Assembly (NCBI GenBank): GCA_036365145.1
Contig: JAEOAD010000034.1
Span: 14,909,501-14,973,500 of the forward strand
Direction of reading: 5' to 3'
Source: Orientallactaga sibirica
Taxonomy: Eukaryota; Chordata; Mammalia; Rodentia; Dipodidae
Length of the DNA stretch: 64,000 bases
The notes below the pieces were generated by a model. The model was not told the origin of the DNA. It did not search any database and saw only the letters and a list, made by a program, of their open reading frames with translations. Shown piece by piece: positions 1-9,890 of the stretch. Position 1 is the first letter of the stretch. The number at the start of each line of letters is the position of its first letter. A program made the position numbers and the translations under genes.

Positions 1-518
1 GAAACCATATAGGTGTATATATGAATATGGGCAAGATTAAATAAAAGAATAAGGAATGGCAAGAGTTATTGGAAGAATTATACAAACCATGATATCAAAA
101 AGGAAAATGTAAACAATTATTTTAAATATAATTTAGGACATCCTGAATTACAAAAATGCTCTAAGTTAAAAAGCAAACAATGAATTAGTGAAAATATTTG
201 CAACAAGTGACAGAAAGAAAATTTTATCATTAATAAAAGTGCTTAGAATTTCTGAGTAGAACAAAAAAGAAAAAAATGAATAAAATCTATAAATAATCCC
301 TTTCCAGGAAAAAAGGAATATAAATGCATAATAAATATTTGCGAAGATCCATAGCCTCATTCAGAACCTAAGAAATGATATTTTAAATAAAAATGAGCTT
401 GCTTTTTATGTACTATGTGCTATGGATTGCTATAAATGGAGATAGGAAAATTGGGAAACTCAAGTAATTATTGGTATAAGCAACTTAACTGGGAAATTGG
501 CAATAACTCAACTGGTTC
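1..518. other. AT-rich DNA, no gene seen
   Basis: A-rich on the plus strand with no long open frame, no clear SINE or LTR and no splice-flanked exon. It may be very old L1 sequence, but no motif was firm enough to call it. Confidence 0.5.
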
Positions 519-632
519 AAATCTATCTTCCCTTCTCCCCTTCCTTTCTTCCTCTCTCCTTCCTCTCCCCTCTCCTCCCCTCCCCTCCCCTCTTTCCTTT
601 CCTCCCTCCTCCCTCCCTTGCTCTCTCTCTAG
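519..632. repeat. Pyrimidine-rich (CCCTT/CT) low-complexity tract
   Basis: About 110 bases of almost pure C and T on the plus strand, directly abutting an old minus-strand B1. It is probably an expanded and mutated poly(T) tail of that SINE. The open frames crossing it (Ser/Pro/Leu-rich) are composition artefacts. Confidence 0.8.
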
Positions 633-749
633 TGCATAACCAAGGTTTGCCTGATACTCACTATGTAGCCCAGACTGGTCTCAAACTTGCAACACTCCTG
701 CCTCGGTCTCCTAAGTGCTGGGATTACAGGTGTGCATTATGACTCCCTC
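633..749 (-). mobile_element. Old B1 SINE (7SL-derived)
   Basis: Shows the reverse complement of a B1/Alu body: the 'tatgtagcccagactggtct' region, then 'agtgctgggattacaggtgt'. It is more diverged than the B1 at 797 and lacks its sub-family markers, so it is older. Confidence 0.8.
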
Positions 750-794
750 TTAAGCAGTTCTGCTTTTAGCTCTATCTTGTTTTTAGCTGTATAC

Positions 795-796
<2 letters not shown>

Positions 797-831
<35 letters not shown>

Positions 832-965
832 AGGTAGGGTCTCACTCTGGCTCAGGCTGACCTGGAATTCACTCTGTAGTCTCAGGGTGGCCTCAAACTC
901 TTGGCGATCCTCCTACCTCTGCCTCCTGAGTGCTGGGATTAAAGGCGTGTGCCACCACGCCCGGC
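797..965 (-). mobile_element. Young B1 SINE, dipodid-type
   Basis: A long T-run is followed by 'gaggtagggtctcactctgg' and ends at 'gccaccacgcccggc', a nearly complete reverse-complement B1. The flanks share 'tagctgtatactattttt' (from 784 and from 966), a target-site duplication from L1-driven insertion. The GAGGTAGGGTCTC end is the sub-type I associate with jerboas. Confidence 0.92.
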
Positions 966-1460
966 TAGCTGTATACTATTTTTGCATGCAGTTAGCCATT
1001 AGACCCAAGAAGAATTGCTGGAGTGCAGGATCTCAGTATTTCTGAGTGTACTAGATAGTGACACCATTCCCCACGGAGCTGTACCAATGTCAAATCCACA
1101 AGAAGTGCAGGGGAGTCGTTGCTCTACTCCCTTCCCTTCCCTCTATTCCCTCAGTTATCAACTTTCCCCAGTTTGATGTTCAAAAGCGGCTGTTCCTCTA
1201 ATTTGTGTTTCCCCATGAATAGTGAGGCTGGATATCTTTTCCGTGCTCATGTCAGTCACTAGGTTTCCTCTTTACAGAATGACTTGGTTGCATCTTTGGT
1301 CAGTTTTTCGGTTGGATTGTTTTTCTTTGTCTTGTGTGAGTTCTTAGTATAGTTTGCATGCAAATGTTTTGTCATTTAGATACATTATAGTATGTCTTTG
1401 CAGTCTATGCCACATATTTTACTTTTATTTGAAAATTCCTTGAAATGCCTTAAAATTTTT

Positions 1461-1577
1461 TTTTTTTTTTTTTTGGTTTTTTAGGGTCTCACTCTGGTCC
1501 AGGCTGACCTGGAATTAACTATGTAGTCTCAGGGTGGAAATCCTCCCTTGCTGGGAAATTTTATATGTAGCCCGGCT
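1461..1577 (-). mobile_element. B1 SINE with internal deletion and a flank-derived patch
   Basis: A T-run, 'agggtctcactctgg' and 'tgacctggaattaactatgt' identify B1. The 3' half is shortened, and the segment that should read GATTAAAGGCGTG... is replaced by 'aaattttatatgtag' (1556-1570), a copy of the right flank at 1586-1600. The target duplication is 'tgccttaaaatttt' (1447-1460 and 1579-1592). Confidence 0.8.
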
Positions 1578-1689
1578 TTGCCTTAAAATTTTATATGTAG
1601 TCAAATTTATCAACTTTTTGTGATTTGTGCCTATTATATCTTGCTTAACAAATCTCATGTTGCTGATGGCCAAAAAGGTATTCTTATGT

Positions 1690-1990
1690 TTTCTTTTAAA
1701 ACTTAAAAAAAGAATCTTTTGCTATGGCAAATGTAAAATAAACTCACAAATTGAGAGAATGAAGTCAAATCCTCATGTATCTTTCCCTTAGTTTCTATAA
1801 CAATCCACTCACATATCTTTTGCATCATCTGGTTCCCCTTACCCTTCCTAGACATCTTCTGGAGCATTAGAAACATAGCCCCAGACTTCATATCATCAGT
1901 GCAATATTAGTTTGTAAAGATTATTTAAGAAATAAAATTGCTTTCACGCATATCAATTAATGAAATAACAATTAAGATCTATATTTATGT
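1690..1990. other. Unassigned AT-rich DNA
   Basis: No recognised repeat or gene. A 62-codon open frame on the minus strand here has no start context, no recognisable domain and no supporting neighbours. Confidence 0.45.
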
Positions 1991-2410
1991 GTATATATAT
2001 ATATATGTTGAGGCTTTGTATTACAGTGATTACTTCATTATTTATCCATGGGAGAAGTTTTATATTTTTTAAAATACTCTAACTACATTGTAAATTTTGA
2101 TATTTGGCCCAAATCTTTCTTGTTTTTCTTACAACATTATTTGAAAACTTTTGATTTTATACTGATTTATGTAAATATTAGTATCAGATTGTCAAGTTCT
2201 AAAAGAAAATAGAAAAGGATATTAAGGTTGTATGAAAATTCCAGTTTTTAATTCTCATTGGTTTATTTGGGGCCAGTTCTCATTATGTTGCATCTCTGCT
2301 TTTAGAGCAATCTCTGTTTTTCATTAATCAGTGTATTATCATGTTATCAGTAGTATGCTATATTTTTAGACATTGTACTTTCTATCACCATTATGAGTAA
2401 TTTAAAAATT
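1990..2410 (-). mobile_element. Degenerate L1 fragment (ORF2 region)
   Basis: 'agtatcagattgtcaagttc' followed by 'ggttgtatgaaaattccag' resembles a typical reverse-complement stretch of mammalian L1 ORF2. Many substitutions and no open frame indicate an ancient copy. It is probably continuous with the flanking minus-strand L1 pieces. Confidence 0.55.
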
Positions 2411-2528
2411 ATGATTCTGTAATGGACATGGTGCCACATGTGTATAATCATCATAGTTGAGAGGCTGAGGCAGGAGAATCACTTGAGTCTAGACCTGAGT
2501 GATGAACAGAAACCCAATCTCAATTATC
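2411..2528 (+). mobile_element. Old plus-strand B1 SINE
   Basis: 'atggtgccacatgtgtataa' and 'gaggctgaggcaggagaatc' are the B1/7SL body read forward, followed by degenerate 'gaaacccaatctcaa'. It lies inside the minus-strand L1 block, so it inserted in opposite orientation. Confidence 0.75.
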
Positions 2529-3840
2529 GTTTCTGGTTTGTTGTTATGGTATACAAACTTGCTCACATTTACATGTTAATCTTGTGTTCTTGTGTACTTA
2601 AAAATAACTTTTGGTAGTTTTAGTATTTATTTGTAGAGTTTATTTAATTCTCTTTGTAGACAAATATATCAGTAACAGTTTTGTTTCTTTTATATTAAAA
2701 ACCGCTTCTTGTCTTATTGTACTGGTTAGGACCTCCGGCACAAGGTCAAACAAAAGTTAGGATAGTGAACATCTTTGTTTTGCTACTAACTTTAAGAGGG
2801 CTGATCTAGTGCCTAACCTTTTATAATACTTGCTTCTGGTTTTATGGAGGGATGTTTGAATAGGCTAAAGGAATTTTCTTTTATTTTTAGATTACTCAAT
2901 TTTCTCCATCTTGAACAGTCATTATTTTATAAAATGCTTTTCTCTGCATTATGTTACCATGTGGCTATTCATTATTCAATTGATGGGTTAATGTATTTTA
3001 ATAGATTTTTAAAGATTAAATTATTCTTAAGTTATGATGATAAATCAAATTAGAGAGAAATTGTAGCTTAGTTAACATTTTACTTAAACTTTTGGCATTT
3101 ATGTAAATGATACTAATCAAAGCTTTCTTTTCTGGTGTGTTCATGTTCTCACGTTTTGTTAAGATTTTGTAATATATGTATTCTGTTTTTTTTTTTTTTT
3201 TTTTTTTTTTGAGGTAGGGTCTCACTCTGGCTCCAGGCTGACCTGGAATTAACTATGTAGTCTCAGGGTGGCCTTAAACTCATGGTGATCCTCCTATCTA
3301 TGCAAAACACTTTGGTCTATTTTTCTTCAAACTTACTGATATAAAATATTTATCTTTTTCTAAGATTTTTATTAACTTTTGATCCCATGTAGTCATCATC
3401 CTCTTTCAAGTCTAATTTGCTCAATCTCACCAACATTTTTCCCTCTCTTTTACTTATCAGTTTCTGAAAGAGACATATTAACATTTATGACCACTGGGGA
3501 CTTACTAATTTTTCTTACCATTCTGTCAGTGTATGCATCAGATACATTGAGCATATCTGTCAGGTAAATATACATTCTGAATTATTTACTGTTCCAGATG
3601 AATTATTCTTACTTATTTATTATTATTTTTTGTCTTAATGCCTAACCTTCTAGAAAATAAACATTGTTGTAGAAATTTTATTTTAGCTAGTATTTTCCTT
3701 ATACATTTTTTGCAACTCTTTGATTTTAGTTTTTTTTTTTATTTTGAATTGTAATACTTTAGGAATGGCTAGTAAAGTACCTAAATATGTACAAATAAAT
3801 CAAATTTGAGAATTTCTGTTTACTTTATTTTTAAATTTTT
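2529..3840 (-). mobile_element. Degenerate L1 (ORF2 region), interrupted by a B1
   Basis: 'aaatgcttttctctgcatta', 'tattcaattgatgggttaat' and 'ggtgtgttcatgttctcacg' follow the order expected of reverse-complement L1 reverse-transcriptase-domain DNA. Stops occur in all frames, so it is a dead copy. The block is very AT-rich and grades into unassigned sequence after about 3600. Confidence 0.6.
3187..3302 (-). mobile_element. Truncated young B1 SINE
   Basis: A T-run then 'gaggtagggtctcactctgg' to 'gatcctcctatctatg', where B1 homology stops. The last third of the reverse-complement element (the SINE's 5' end) is missing, as expected from incomplete reverse transcription. Confidence 0.88.
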
Positions 3841-3842
3841 GG

Positions 3843-4172
3843 TGAGTGTGTGTGTGTGTGTGTGTGTGTGCATGCCATATGCACATGTGTGTGCAGATGT
3901 TCACACCTTGGGAGCATGCTTATGAAAGTAACAGGAATATACCAAGTGTCCTCTATTACTCTTCCCTCTTATTTCCCTGAGACAGAGTCTTTCACAGAAC
4001 CTGGAGCTCCCTGGTTTTTGCTCAGACTGGCTGAACAGGGAGCCCCTGTGATCCTTCTAATCGTCACCCCACCCAGTGCTGAGTTTACAAGCATGTATGG
4101 CCATGTCTAGCTTTTTTTTGTGGGTGCTGGGAATAGACAGTGTTCTTGCCTTCTGAACCATCTTGCCAGCCC
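3843..4172 (-). mobile_element. B4 SINE with (TG)n tail
   Basis: Reading the plus strand: a (TG)n tract (3845-3870), the B1-like part 'cctgagacagagtctttcac', then the tRNA/ID-like head at the right end, 'gaaccatcttgccagcccc'. This order is a B4 element on the minus strand. Confidence 0.8.
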
Positions 4173-4245
4173 CTCTATTGATTTTGAACAGTAGAATATA
4201 GTCTGTTACCATTATGTGGTGAATAATGTTTGAACTTATTGCTGC

Positions 4246-4611
4246 TTGTATTAGTTACTTTACTCATAGCTGTAACTAAATGCCTGTGACAAAAGCAGAT
4301 TAAGGAAGGAAAAGGTTTACTTTGGCTAACAGCTGAAGGGTACAGTCCATCATGGTGGGAAAGGCATGGTGGGAGGAGCTTAAGGCAGCTGCTCACAGTC
4401 AGTCCACAGTGAGGAAGCTGAGAGTAATGAATGCTGTTGCTCGACTCATTTTCTCCTTTTTATTCAGTCCAGGACCCTAGCCTGTGGAATGTTGTTGTTC
4501 ATAGTTAGAATGGATCTTCCCACCTCAACCCAATCTAGAAAACACCCACAGACATCCCCAGTGCTTTGTTCCTGTGGTGACAATAAATCCCGTCAGTTTG
4601 ACAACCAAGGT
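4246..4611 (-). mobile_element. ERVL-type LTR
   Basis: Starts 'tgtattagttactttactca', carries 'aggaaaaggtttactttggc' (the poly(A)-signal side in reverse), and ends near 'gtcagtttgacaacc'. The same family lies forward at 12245-12609 and reversed at 51370-51716. Family naming (MLT2/MaLR superfamily) is by recall. Confidence 0.65.
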
Positions 4612-5035
4612 TACCTCACACTGCTCATGTTTCCCATGCAGCAGATTGTCTTTGTTTATGCTGTTGTGTCCCTTTACTGTTTTCTGTCATAAGGCTTCCT
4701 ATGGGCTCTTCCTTTCCTTTTTTGTTTGGAAGTTCCTCATTACATTGTGGTTATTTTAGTAGTTCTCTTTAAAATTTTACCATGTACGCAGGAGCACATT
4801 TCTGTGGGCAGGTTGGAACTCAACTATCTCATAGTGGCTGAACCTCTGTGCCAAGATTTTAAGCTCTCAGCAGCCCATTTTCTCAGCTGTGGTTCTCACT
4901 CCAGTTCTGGGAAAGTCAGAAAGATTCTGCCTTTACCATCTGCTCTGCAAGTAATTATTATTATTCAATTGGTTTCCTGGCCAAACCAGGTGGGGCTATA
5001 CAGAAGCTAATGGGTTGAAAGCTTAAGATAACTGT
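4612..5035. other. Single-copy DNA, no gene seen
   Basis: No SINE, LTR or exon recognised. It contains 'aagtaattattattattcaa', an AT-rich homeodomain-like cluster, but nothing that stands out further. Confidence 0.4.
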
Positions 5036-5565
5036 ATTAGTTTTTTTTCTTGCTGTGTAACAAATTACCGCTAACTTAGTAGCTTTAAAGCGTCTGTTTA
5101 TTGCCTCACAGTTCTGTACGTGGGGCATCTGAGAGACCCTGCTGGCTTCTCTGCTTAAGGTCTCCTGTGACGGAAATCTGGGCTTCTGAAGGATGGCTCT
5201 CATTTGGAGGCTCCTTGGAAAGAACATACTGCTTGGCTTTTCAGGTTGTTGACAGAGTCCTTTGTGCATGATGATTGTCAACCAAAGTTCACTCTCAGCC
5301 CCTGCTAGTGGCTCTGTCCATCTACACATCGTAGATGGTGCACCAAATTCCCAGTGTCAAGTCTCTGACTTCACATCCTACTACCTGCCAGAGAAAACAG
5401 TTCTTGAATGGATCATGTGATTTTGACAGACCCATCTAGATAACCTTTACTGTAAGGCTCACAGAGTAGTAGCCTCAATTATATTTGCAGAATTCTTTTA
5501 TAGCTGTATCTGGATCAATGATGGGCTGAGCATTAGAATTTGCCTTTCCACAAAATTGGGAAGAG
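5036..5565 (-). mobile_element. Ancient LTR-like repeat (MLT1/MER type)
   Basis: 'cttgctgtgtaacaaattac' then 'tgcctcacagttctgtacg' is the right-hand end, reversed, of an old mammalian LTR group; related openings occur at about 19000 and 11775. A 122-codon minus-strand frame lies inside it and has no other support. Confidence 0.5.
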
Positions 5566-5689
5566 CTGACATCTGAGTTGATCTGCAGAAGGGAGACAAA
5601 GGCATTTGGGTCATTTCTGAGAAAGAAGAGAAAAGAGTTCTCTCTTGGTTCAACTTCCCCATTCTTCCAAAGCCATCAATGGAACATCA

Positions 5690-5880
5690 TGTTCTGGACC
5701 TGGGATTATGGCTCTAACCACAAGTGGAAGAATGATTTGCTTTGCAGCCTTACCATGCTTGCTCACAGCCTAACTGCACCTCATGGGCCAGTCACTTACC
5801 ATATTGTACACTTTCTTCACCTGTAAGATGGTAGCAACACAGCCATCAGTTCTCACAGGACAACTATGCTCCTAAGAAAA
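5690..5880 (+). mobile_element. MIR SINE remnant
   Basis: 'gggccagtcacttaccatat' followed by 'cttcttcacctgtaagatgg' matches the MIR core (…acttaacctct…ctcatctgtaaaatgg). It is diverged as expected for a pre-rodent element. Confidence 0.65.
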
Positions 5881-6355
5881 CTTATAGCCTCAAACATTAC
5901 CTTTCAGAAACATTTACATGGGAATAAAATGAGGATAGGCATAATACATTTTAAACTCACAATTACTTTCTTGCAGTAGTTTAAAACATGAGAGAGTTTT
6001 TAAAAATAGCTCAAGATTATTCTGTCATTGCACCTCAAAAATAATAAGGTGTTTGACTAAACTGATAAAATTAAATCTATAACAACATGGAAACATTAAA
6101 ATCAGCATTAGCAATAAAAACAAATGGCATGAACTTAAGCAAAACAGAAGGCAAAGCTATTTCAGCAACCTACCCCCCTCTCTCAAAGTAGTTTCTTCCT
6201 AAAATGCTAGTTAGGGACTTATTCAGTGTGTAGAGTGGGGGTGGTAACAATTGTGGCCCTGCTGAGCTGTGGCTCTTGGGGTCATCTGTGCCAGTGCCAG
6301 GAGCATGTGTGCAGAAGGAAAGATATCTTTCTCACAGAATCTCAATGGCCCCATG
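5881..6355. other. Single-copy DNA, no gene seen
   Basis: AT-rich first half ('aaaataataaggtgtttgac') and more balanced second half. No repeat, exon or regulatory cluster was recognised. Confidence 0.4.
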
Positions 6356-6356
6356 T

Positions 6357-6658
6357 TGCAGTCCACTCTTTGCTGCTGTAACAGAATGCTACAGATTGGG
6401 TAATCTATAATTGGGTCAATGTTCTGGAGGCTTGGAAGTTTAATATCAAGATACCAGCATCAGTTAAGGGCCTGCTTTCTGTGTCATAGCATGGTGGAAC
6501 CCATGATGAACCCAGCCCTATGATAATAGCATTAATCTTTTGATCCTCCCTCAAGGTCTGATCACATCTCATTAGTTCCTACTAAACACGTTATACTGGA
6601 GGATTAAGTTTCCACCACACGTTCTTTGGAAGACAGAGTCAAATTGTTATGCCCATCT
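6357..6658 (-). mobile_element. MaLR LTR (MLT1/MST-like)
   Basis: 'tgctgctgtaacagaatgct', 'gattgggtaatctataa', then 'tggaggcttggaagtttaat' and 'ggattaagtttccaccacac' give the canonical order of a reversed MLT1/MST LTR. Old and diverged. Confidence 0.75.
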
Positions 6659-7572
6659 GTAGTAAAAGATTTATTTTATGGACAGCTGGTTGTCCTCCTT
6701 ATCTGTGGTTTTCCAGTATTTTAGTTATATGAGCTCAACTGTGCTCTGACATTTTAAATGGAAAATTTCAGAATTAAGCAAATTATGAGTTTTAAAATAT
6801 ATTTTATTTTATTTATTCATATGTGACAGAGATAGGAAGAGACACATATAGAGAGAATGGGTGTTACAGGGCTTCTGGATACTTCACATGATCTCCAGAT
6901 GCATGCACCACTGTTGTAGTCAGGTTCACATTGCTGGCAGAAAACACCCAATCAAGGGCAGCTTGTGGGGAGAAAAGAGTTTATTATTACAGGGTAATAA
7001 TATTTAGGGTACTCACAGGTTCAGAAAATTTCATCTGCTGCCAGCAGTTCTCCTTGGCAACCATCTCATAGTCCCAGCATCTCCATTGGGTGTCCACTGC
7101 AACCAACTACTCCATCAGGTCTCCATGCAGGCATCCAACAAGCCTGCTTCATACTGTCATTTCCAAAATACAAGACCATGTTGCAAATTCAATGACCCTC
7201 TCTTTCCTGCATTTCTTATACTCCATAATACCAGGTGGGATGCCAATTTGTTAATCCAGGGGGAATAAAGCAGACCTTGAAGAACAGAACACTCCTTCAC
7301 CATTCAGGCCCCTTCAACAGACTCTGCATTCTTTCTGTTGTCCCAATGCAGGTCAGCTGGCCCACTCTCAATGGTTGTAATCTCTTATACAATTGCAGTT
7401 GAACAGGCAGCAGTTTTGGCCCAAAGATTTCATTTTCTCTGTGCCATATCCCTCTGCTCACACCAAGCCTATTTCTATGCAATGCAACCCTACACAAGTT
7501 CTCAGGATATGGGCGTAACAGCAAGCCTCTCAACAAACTGCTTCTGGTCCAGTCCTGGCAAAGCTCTTTCTT

Positions 7573-7682
7573 TTTTTAAATTAATTTTTTTATTAGTTAT
7601 ATATATAGCGTGTATACAGCCATGATGGTACATCGTTATCCTTCTCCCTGTCCTCCCCCCAGGGATAATGTGGGTCTTGGCG
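7573..7682 (-). mobile_element. 5'-truncated L1 3' end stub
   Basis: A T-rich start then 'tcctccccccagggataatg' is a reversed L1 3'UTR with its G-rich tract. It sits between identical 12-bp duplications 'aagctctttctt' (7561-7572 and 7683-7694), which marks a very short L1 retrotransposition into the MaLR internal region. Confidence 0.75.
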
Positions 7683-7918
7683 AAGCTCTTTCTTACCTTC
7701 ATAAGTTGAATGTCACAGTCCCTAGTTCTTTGTGCATTCAGGAGTTTCAACTCTGACCAGAATAGTCTATCAAGCTGTATTTACAGCACTGCAAGATGTC
7801 TTTTAGGCCAAGGTTTCAAAAACTTCCATATTCCTCTTGCAAAGCAGTTCCAAAAGGCCAAAAGCCACAAAGTCAGGTTTCTAGCAGTAATGACATCTCT
7901 TATTGGTACCAGCTTTAC

Positions 7919-8273
7919 TGTTGCAGTTGCAGTCATGTTTGCATTGCTCTCAGTAAACTCGACCAAGAGCAGCTTGTATGTGTGTGGGGAAGGGTTTATT
8001 TTTGCTTATAGACTCGAGTGGAAACTCCATGATGGCAGGGGAAAATGATGGCATGAGCAGAGGGTGGACATCACCTCCTTGCCAACATCAGGTGGACAAT
8101 AGCAACAGGAGAGTGTGCCAAATAATGGCAAGAGGAAACTGACTATAACACTGATAAGCCCATCCCCAACAATACACTGCTTTGGGAGGTGTTAATTCCC
8201 AAATCTCCATCAGCTGGGAACCTAGTATTCAAACACCTAACTTTATGGAAGACACCTGAATCAAACCACTACA
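7919..8273 (-). repeat. 5' LTR of the 6912-8273 MaLR element
   Basis: 355 bp, aligning end to end with the solo LTR at 63072-63417 ('ggcaggggaaaatgatggc', 'aattcccaaatctccatcag' in both) and, reversed, with 37061-37381. All three are one rodent MaLR subfamily. Element-sense AATAAA lies in the reversed 'gtttatttttgctta'. Confidence 0.85.
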
Positions 8274-8905
8274 ATCACCTTGTGCATCTGGCTTTATATG
8301 AGTACTGGGGAATTGAACCTGGGTCATTTGGCTTTGCAGGAAAGCACCTTAACCACTAAGCTATCTCTCCAGCCCCAAACTATGAGTTTTAAATTGTATA
8401 CCATTTTGAGAAGTATGACAAAGAATACATGCCTCCCCATTCTAACTCACCCAGTAATGAGTCATCCCTCTATACAGTAGCTGTCTTGGCTATTTGATCA
8501 GTTGTTGAAGCAGTCTATCTAACCACTTTTCTCCATAGCCCAGTATCCACCAGGATACAAAAGGCTCAGTGTGTTTGTTAAATGAGTGAATGAGCAAAGG
8601 CAAGGGGCTATGTCAGAGCTAAGATACTGTATCCAAAAATGGGGTGTGTTTAAGTCACCCTTATTTTACTTAATAATGGCCCCAATGCAACAAGAATTGT
8701 GATGCTACAATTTTATTATAAAATATTATTCTAGTGGTTCTATTTCATTTTTTTGTCAATCTCTGTACTTTATAAATTAAACTTTATCCTAGGTATTTCA
8801 GGATAGGGGAAACACAAAATATGTAGGGCTCACTATGATCTATGGTTCCAGAGTCTACTGGGGGTCTTGACATAGACCTCCTGTGGGTAAAGGGAGACCA
8901 CATGG

Positions 8906-9169
8906 CCAAGCATATGGTTCAGCACTCAGGATGTGAAAACAAATGATAGTTATTACTATTCATACTTATTCACTTTCTCTACTCCAGCCCCACCATCTGA
9001 TCCTCATACCTTTCCAGTTCCTTTTGTGACATTCTCTGAGTTTAATTTTTCAAATCAAGACCCTATTTCCCTATTGCTCCTGGTAATCAAGTAGAAGAAT
9101 GTAATTTGTGGGCTTGGCCACATGGTGGGTGCTCTGTCCTTGTGGTACAGGAGCCACATCTAGCGCTGG
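8906..9169. other. Single-copy DNA, no gene seen
   Basis: Moderate GC, no repeat or exon recognised. Confidence 0.4.
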
Positions 9170-9480
9170 CCTCTTTCTGATACACAGTGAATTAACCTGA
9201 TTTGCCCGAGGTAGTAGTTGCAATTTCTTTCTCCTAAGACTCCGACTTGGTTTTCAGCTCCACTGGATTTTAATCAAAGGCCATTCTGAGAAGTGTTTGT
9301 GACCCTGAGGACCTGACAGGTAATATTACCAAGGGAGAGGCCAGAGCAGCCCAGAGGGTGCAGGAAGCTAAATTAATTATAACTATGCCAACAGGCTGCC
9401 TGCTGCTTGGGAAGGTTTCTAACCTGCCTGGTCAGGGGACTGGGTATCTTTGTCCATAGCCATGGGAGGATGGATCTGCC
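9170..9480. other. Candidate conserved non-coding element
   Basis: Complex, non-repetitive sequence with homeodomain-type cores ('agctaaattaattataacta'), 'gaattaacctgatttgc', a TCF/LEF-like 'aatcaaagg' and intact palindromic bits, bordered by ordinary DNA. No open frame. The call rests only on texture; conservation was not tested. Confidence 0.3.
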
Positions 9481-9769
9481 TTAGAGGGGATTTCATCTGT
9501 TGACTTACTTTCTTATCTTCTTGGCTTTCTGAGAATAAGTCTGAGGTCAGGGAATTTCTAGAGGTAGATTCAGTTTGGCTGAGGGCCACTCTGGAGTTGG
9601 AGAAGCCTTTAGCTTGAGCCTCAGTGGGCTTGCCTCTGGGTTTCAGCTTCCTTCATCTTTGAGAGTCCACCAGAGGTGCTGTCTCTGGGATTACCAGGAC
9701 AGTGAGAAGATCTGGGCTCCAGTGGGGTTCACCTACAGGCAAAGATGGATCTAGTTACCTCTGCTGCTC

Positions 9770-9890
9770 ATTGAGTGCCTCCTATGGGCCAGGCTCATTG
9801 TCACAGAGGACTGTAATACCCATTTTACAGCTGAAGAAACTGAGGTCTGAAGTCTTCAAGTGGCTCATCAGATACCACAAAGCATGAAAA
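9770..9890 (-). mobile_element. MIR SINE remnant
   Basis: 'gagtgcctcctatgggccag' and 'cccattttacagctgaagaa' followed by 'actgaggtctga' is a reversed MIR in the right order. Confidence 0.7.

Larger units (their letters stand above)
750..1690 (-). mobile_element. Degenerate L1 fragment (3' part), interrupted by two B1s
   Basis: The plus strand reads like reverse-complement L1 3' sequence: 'gaattgctgg', 'gtaccaatgtcaa', 'tttccccatgaatagtgagg', then 'tagtcaaatttatcaacttt'. No open frame survives. B1s at 797-965 and 1461-1577 were inserted later. Exact sub-family is not assignable by eye. Confidence 0.65.
6912..8273 (-). mobile_element. Non-autonomous MaLR provirus with internal region
   Basis: Begins 'tgttgtagtcaggttcacat' and ends 'aatcaaaccactaca', flanked by a 5-bp duplication ACCAC/ATCAC (6907-6911, 8274-8278), as expected of ERVL/MaLR integration. 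The 5' LTR (minus strand) is 7919-8273. The 3' LTR retains only about 80-90 bp at the left end, so the element has lost LTR and internal sequence. 'tattggtaccagctttac' at 7901-7918 is the reversed primer-binding region (TGGTACC core). No gag or pol frame is present. Confidence 0.85.
6797..8376 (-). mobile_element. DIP SINE (B2 superfamily) split by a MaLR element
   Basis: Left part 6797-6911 is the tail side ('gagaatgggtgttacagggc', 'ccagatgcatgcaccac'). Right part 8279-8376 continues 'cttgtgcatctggcttta' to the tRNA-like head 'agctatctctccagcccc'. The flanks are a 17-bp target duplication, 'aaattatgagttttaaa' (6780-6796) and 'aaactatgagttttaaa' (8377-8393), which also shows the DIP landed inside the Tigger. 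Confidence 0.93.
6683..8905 (+). mobile_element. Tigger-type DNA transposon (MER2/Tigger-like), split by later insertions
   Basis: The left piece (6683-6796) has 'cttatctgtggttttccag' and 'ttaaatggaaaatttcagaa'. The right piece (8394-8905) has 'cttattttacttaataatgg', 'ataaattaaactttatccta' and 'ctgggggtcttgacatagac', ending 'aaagggagaccac'. Together these read as one non-autonomous TcMar-Tigger element of about 0.64 kb with imperfect inverted ends. No transposase frame is present. The intervening 1.6 kb is a DIP carrying a MaLR. Orientation is nominal. Confidence 0.8.

Noticed and set aside
519..632. Pyrimidine-rich tract as a splice or promoter element
   Set aside because: Directly abuts a reversed B1 and is best explained as its degenerate poly(T) tail.
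4961..5329. 122-codon minus-strand frame
   Set aside because: Lies mostly within an old LTR-like repeat; no retroviral or cellular domain recognised.
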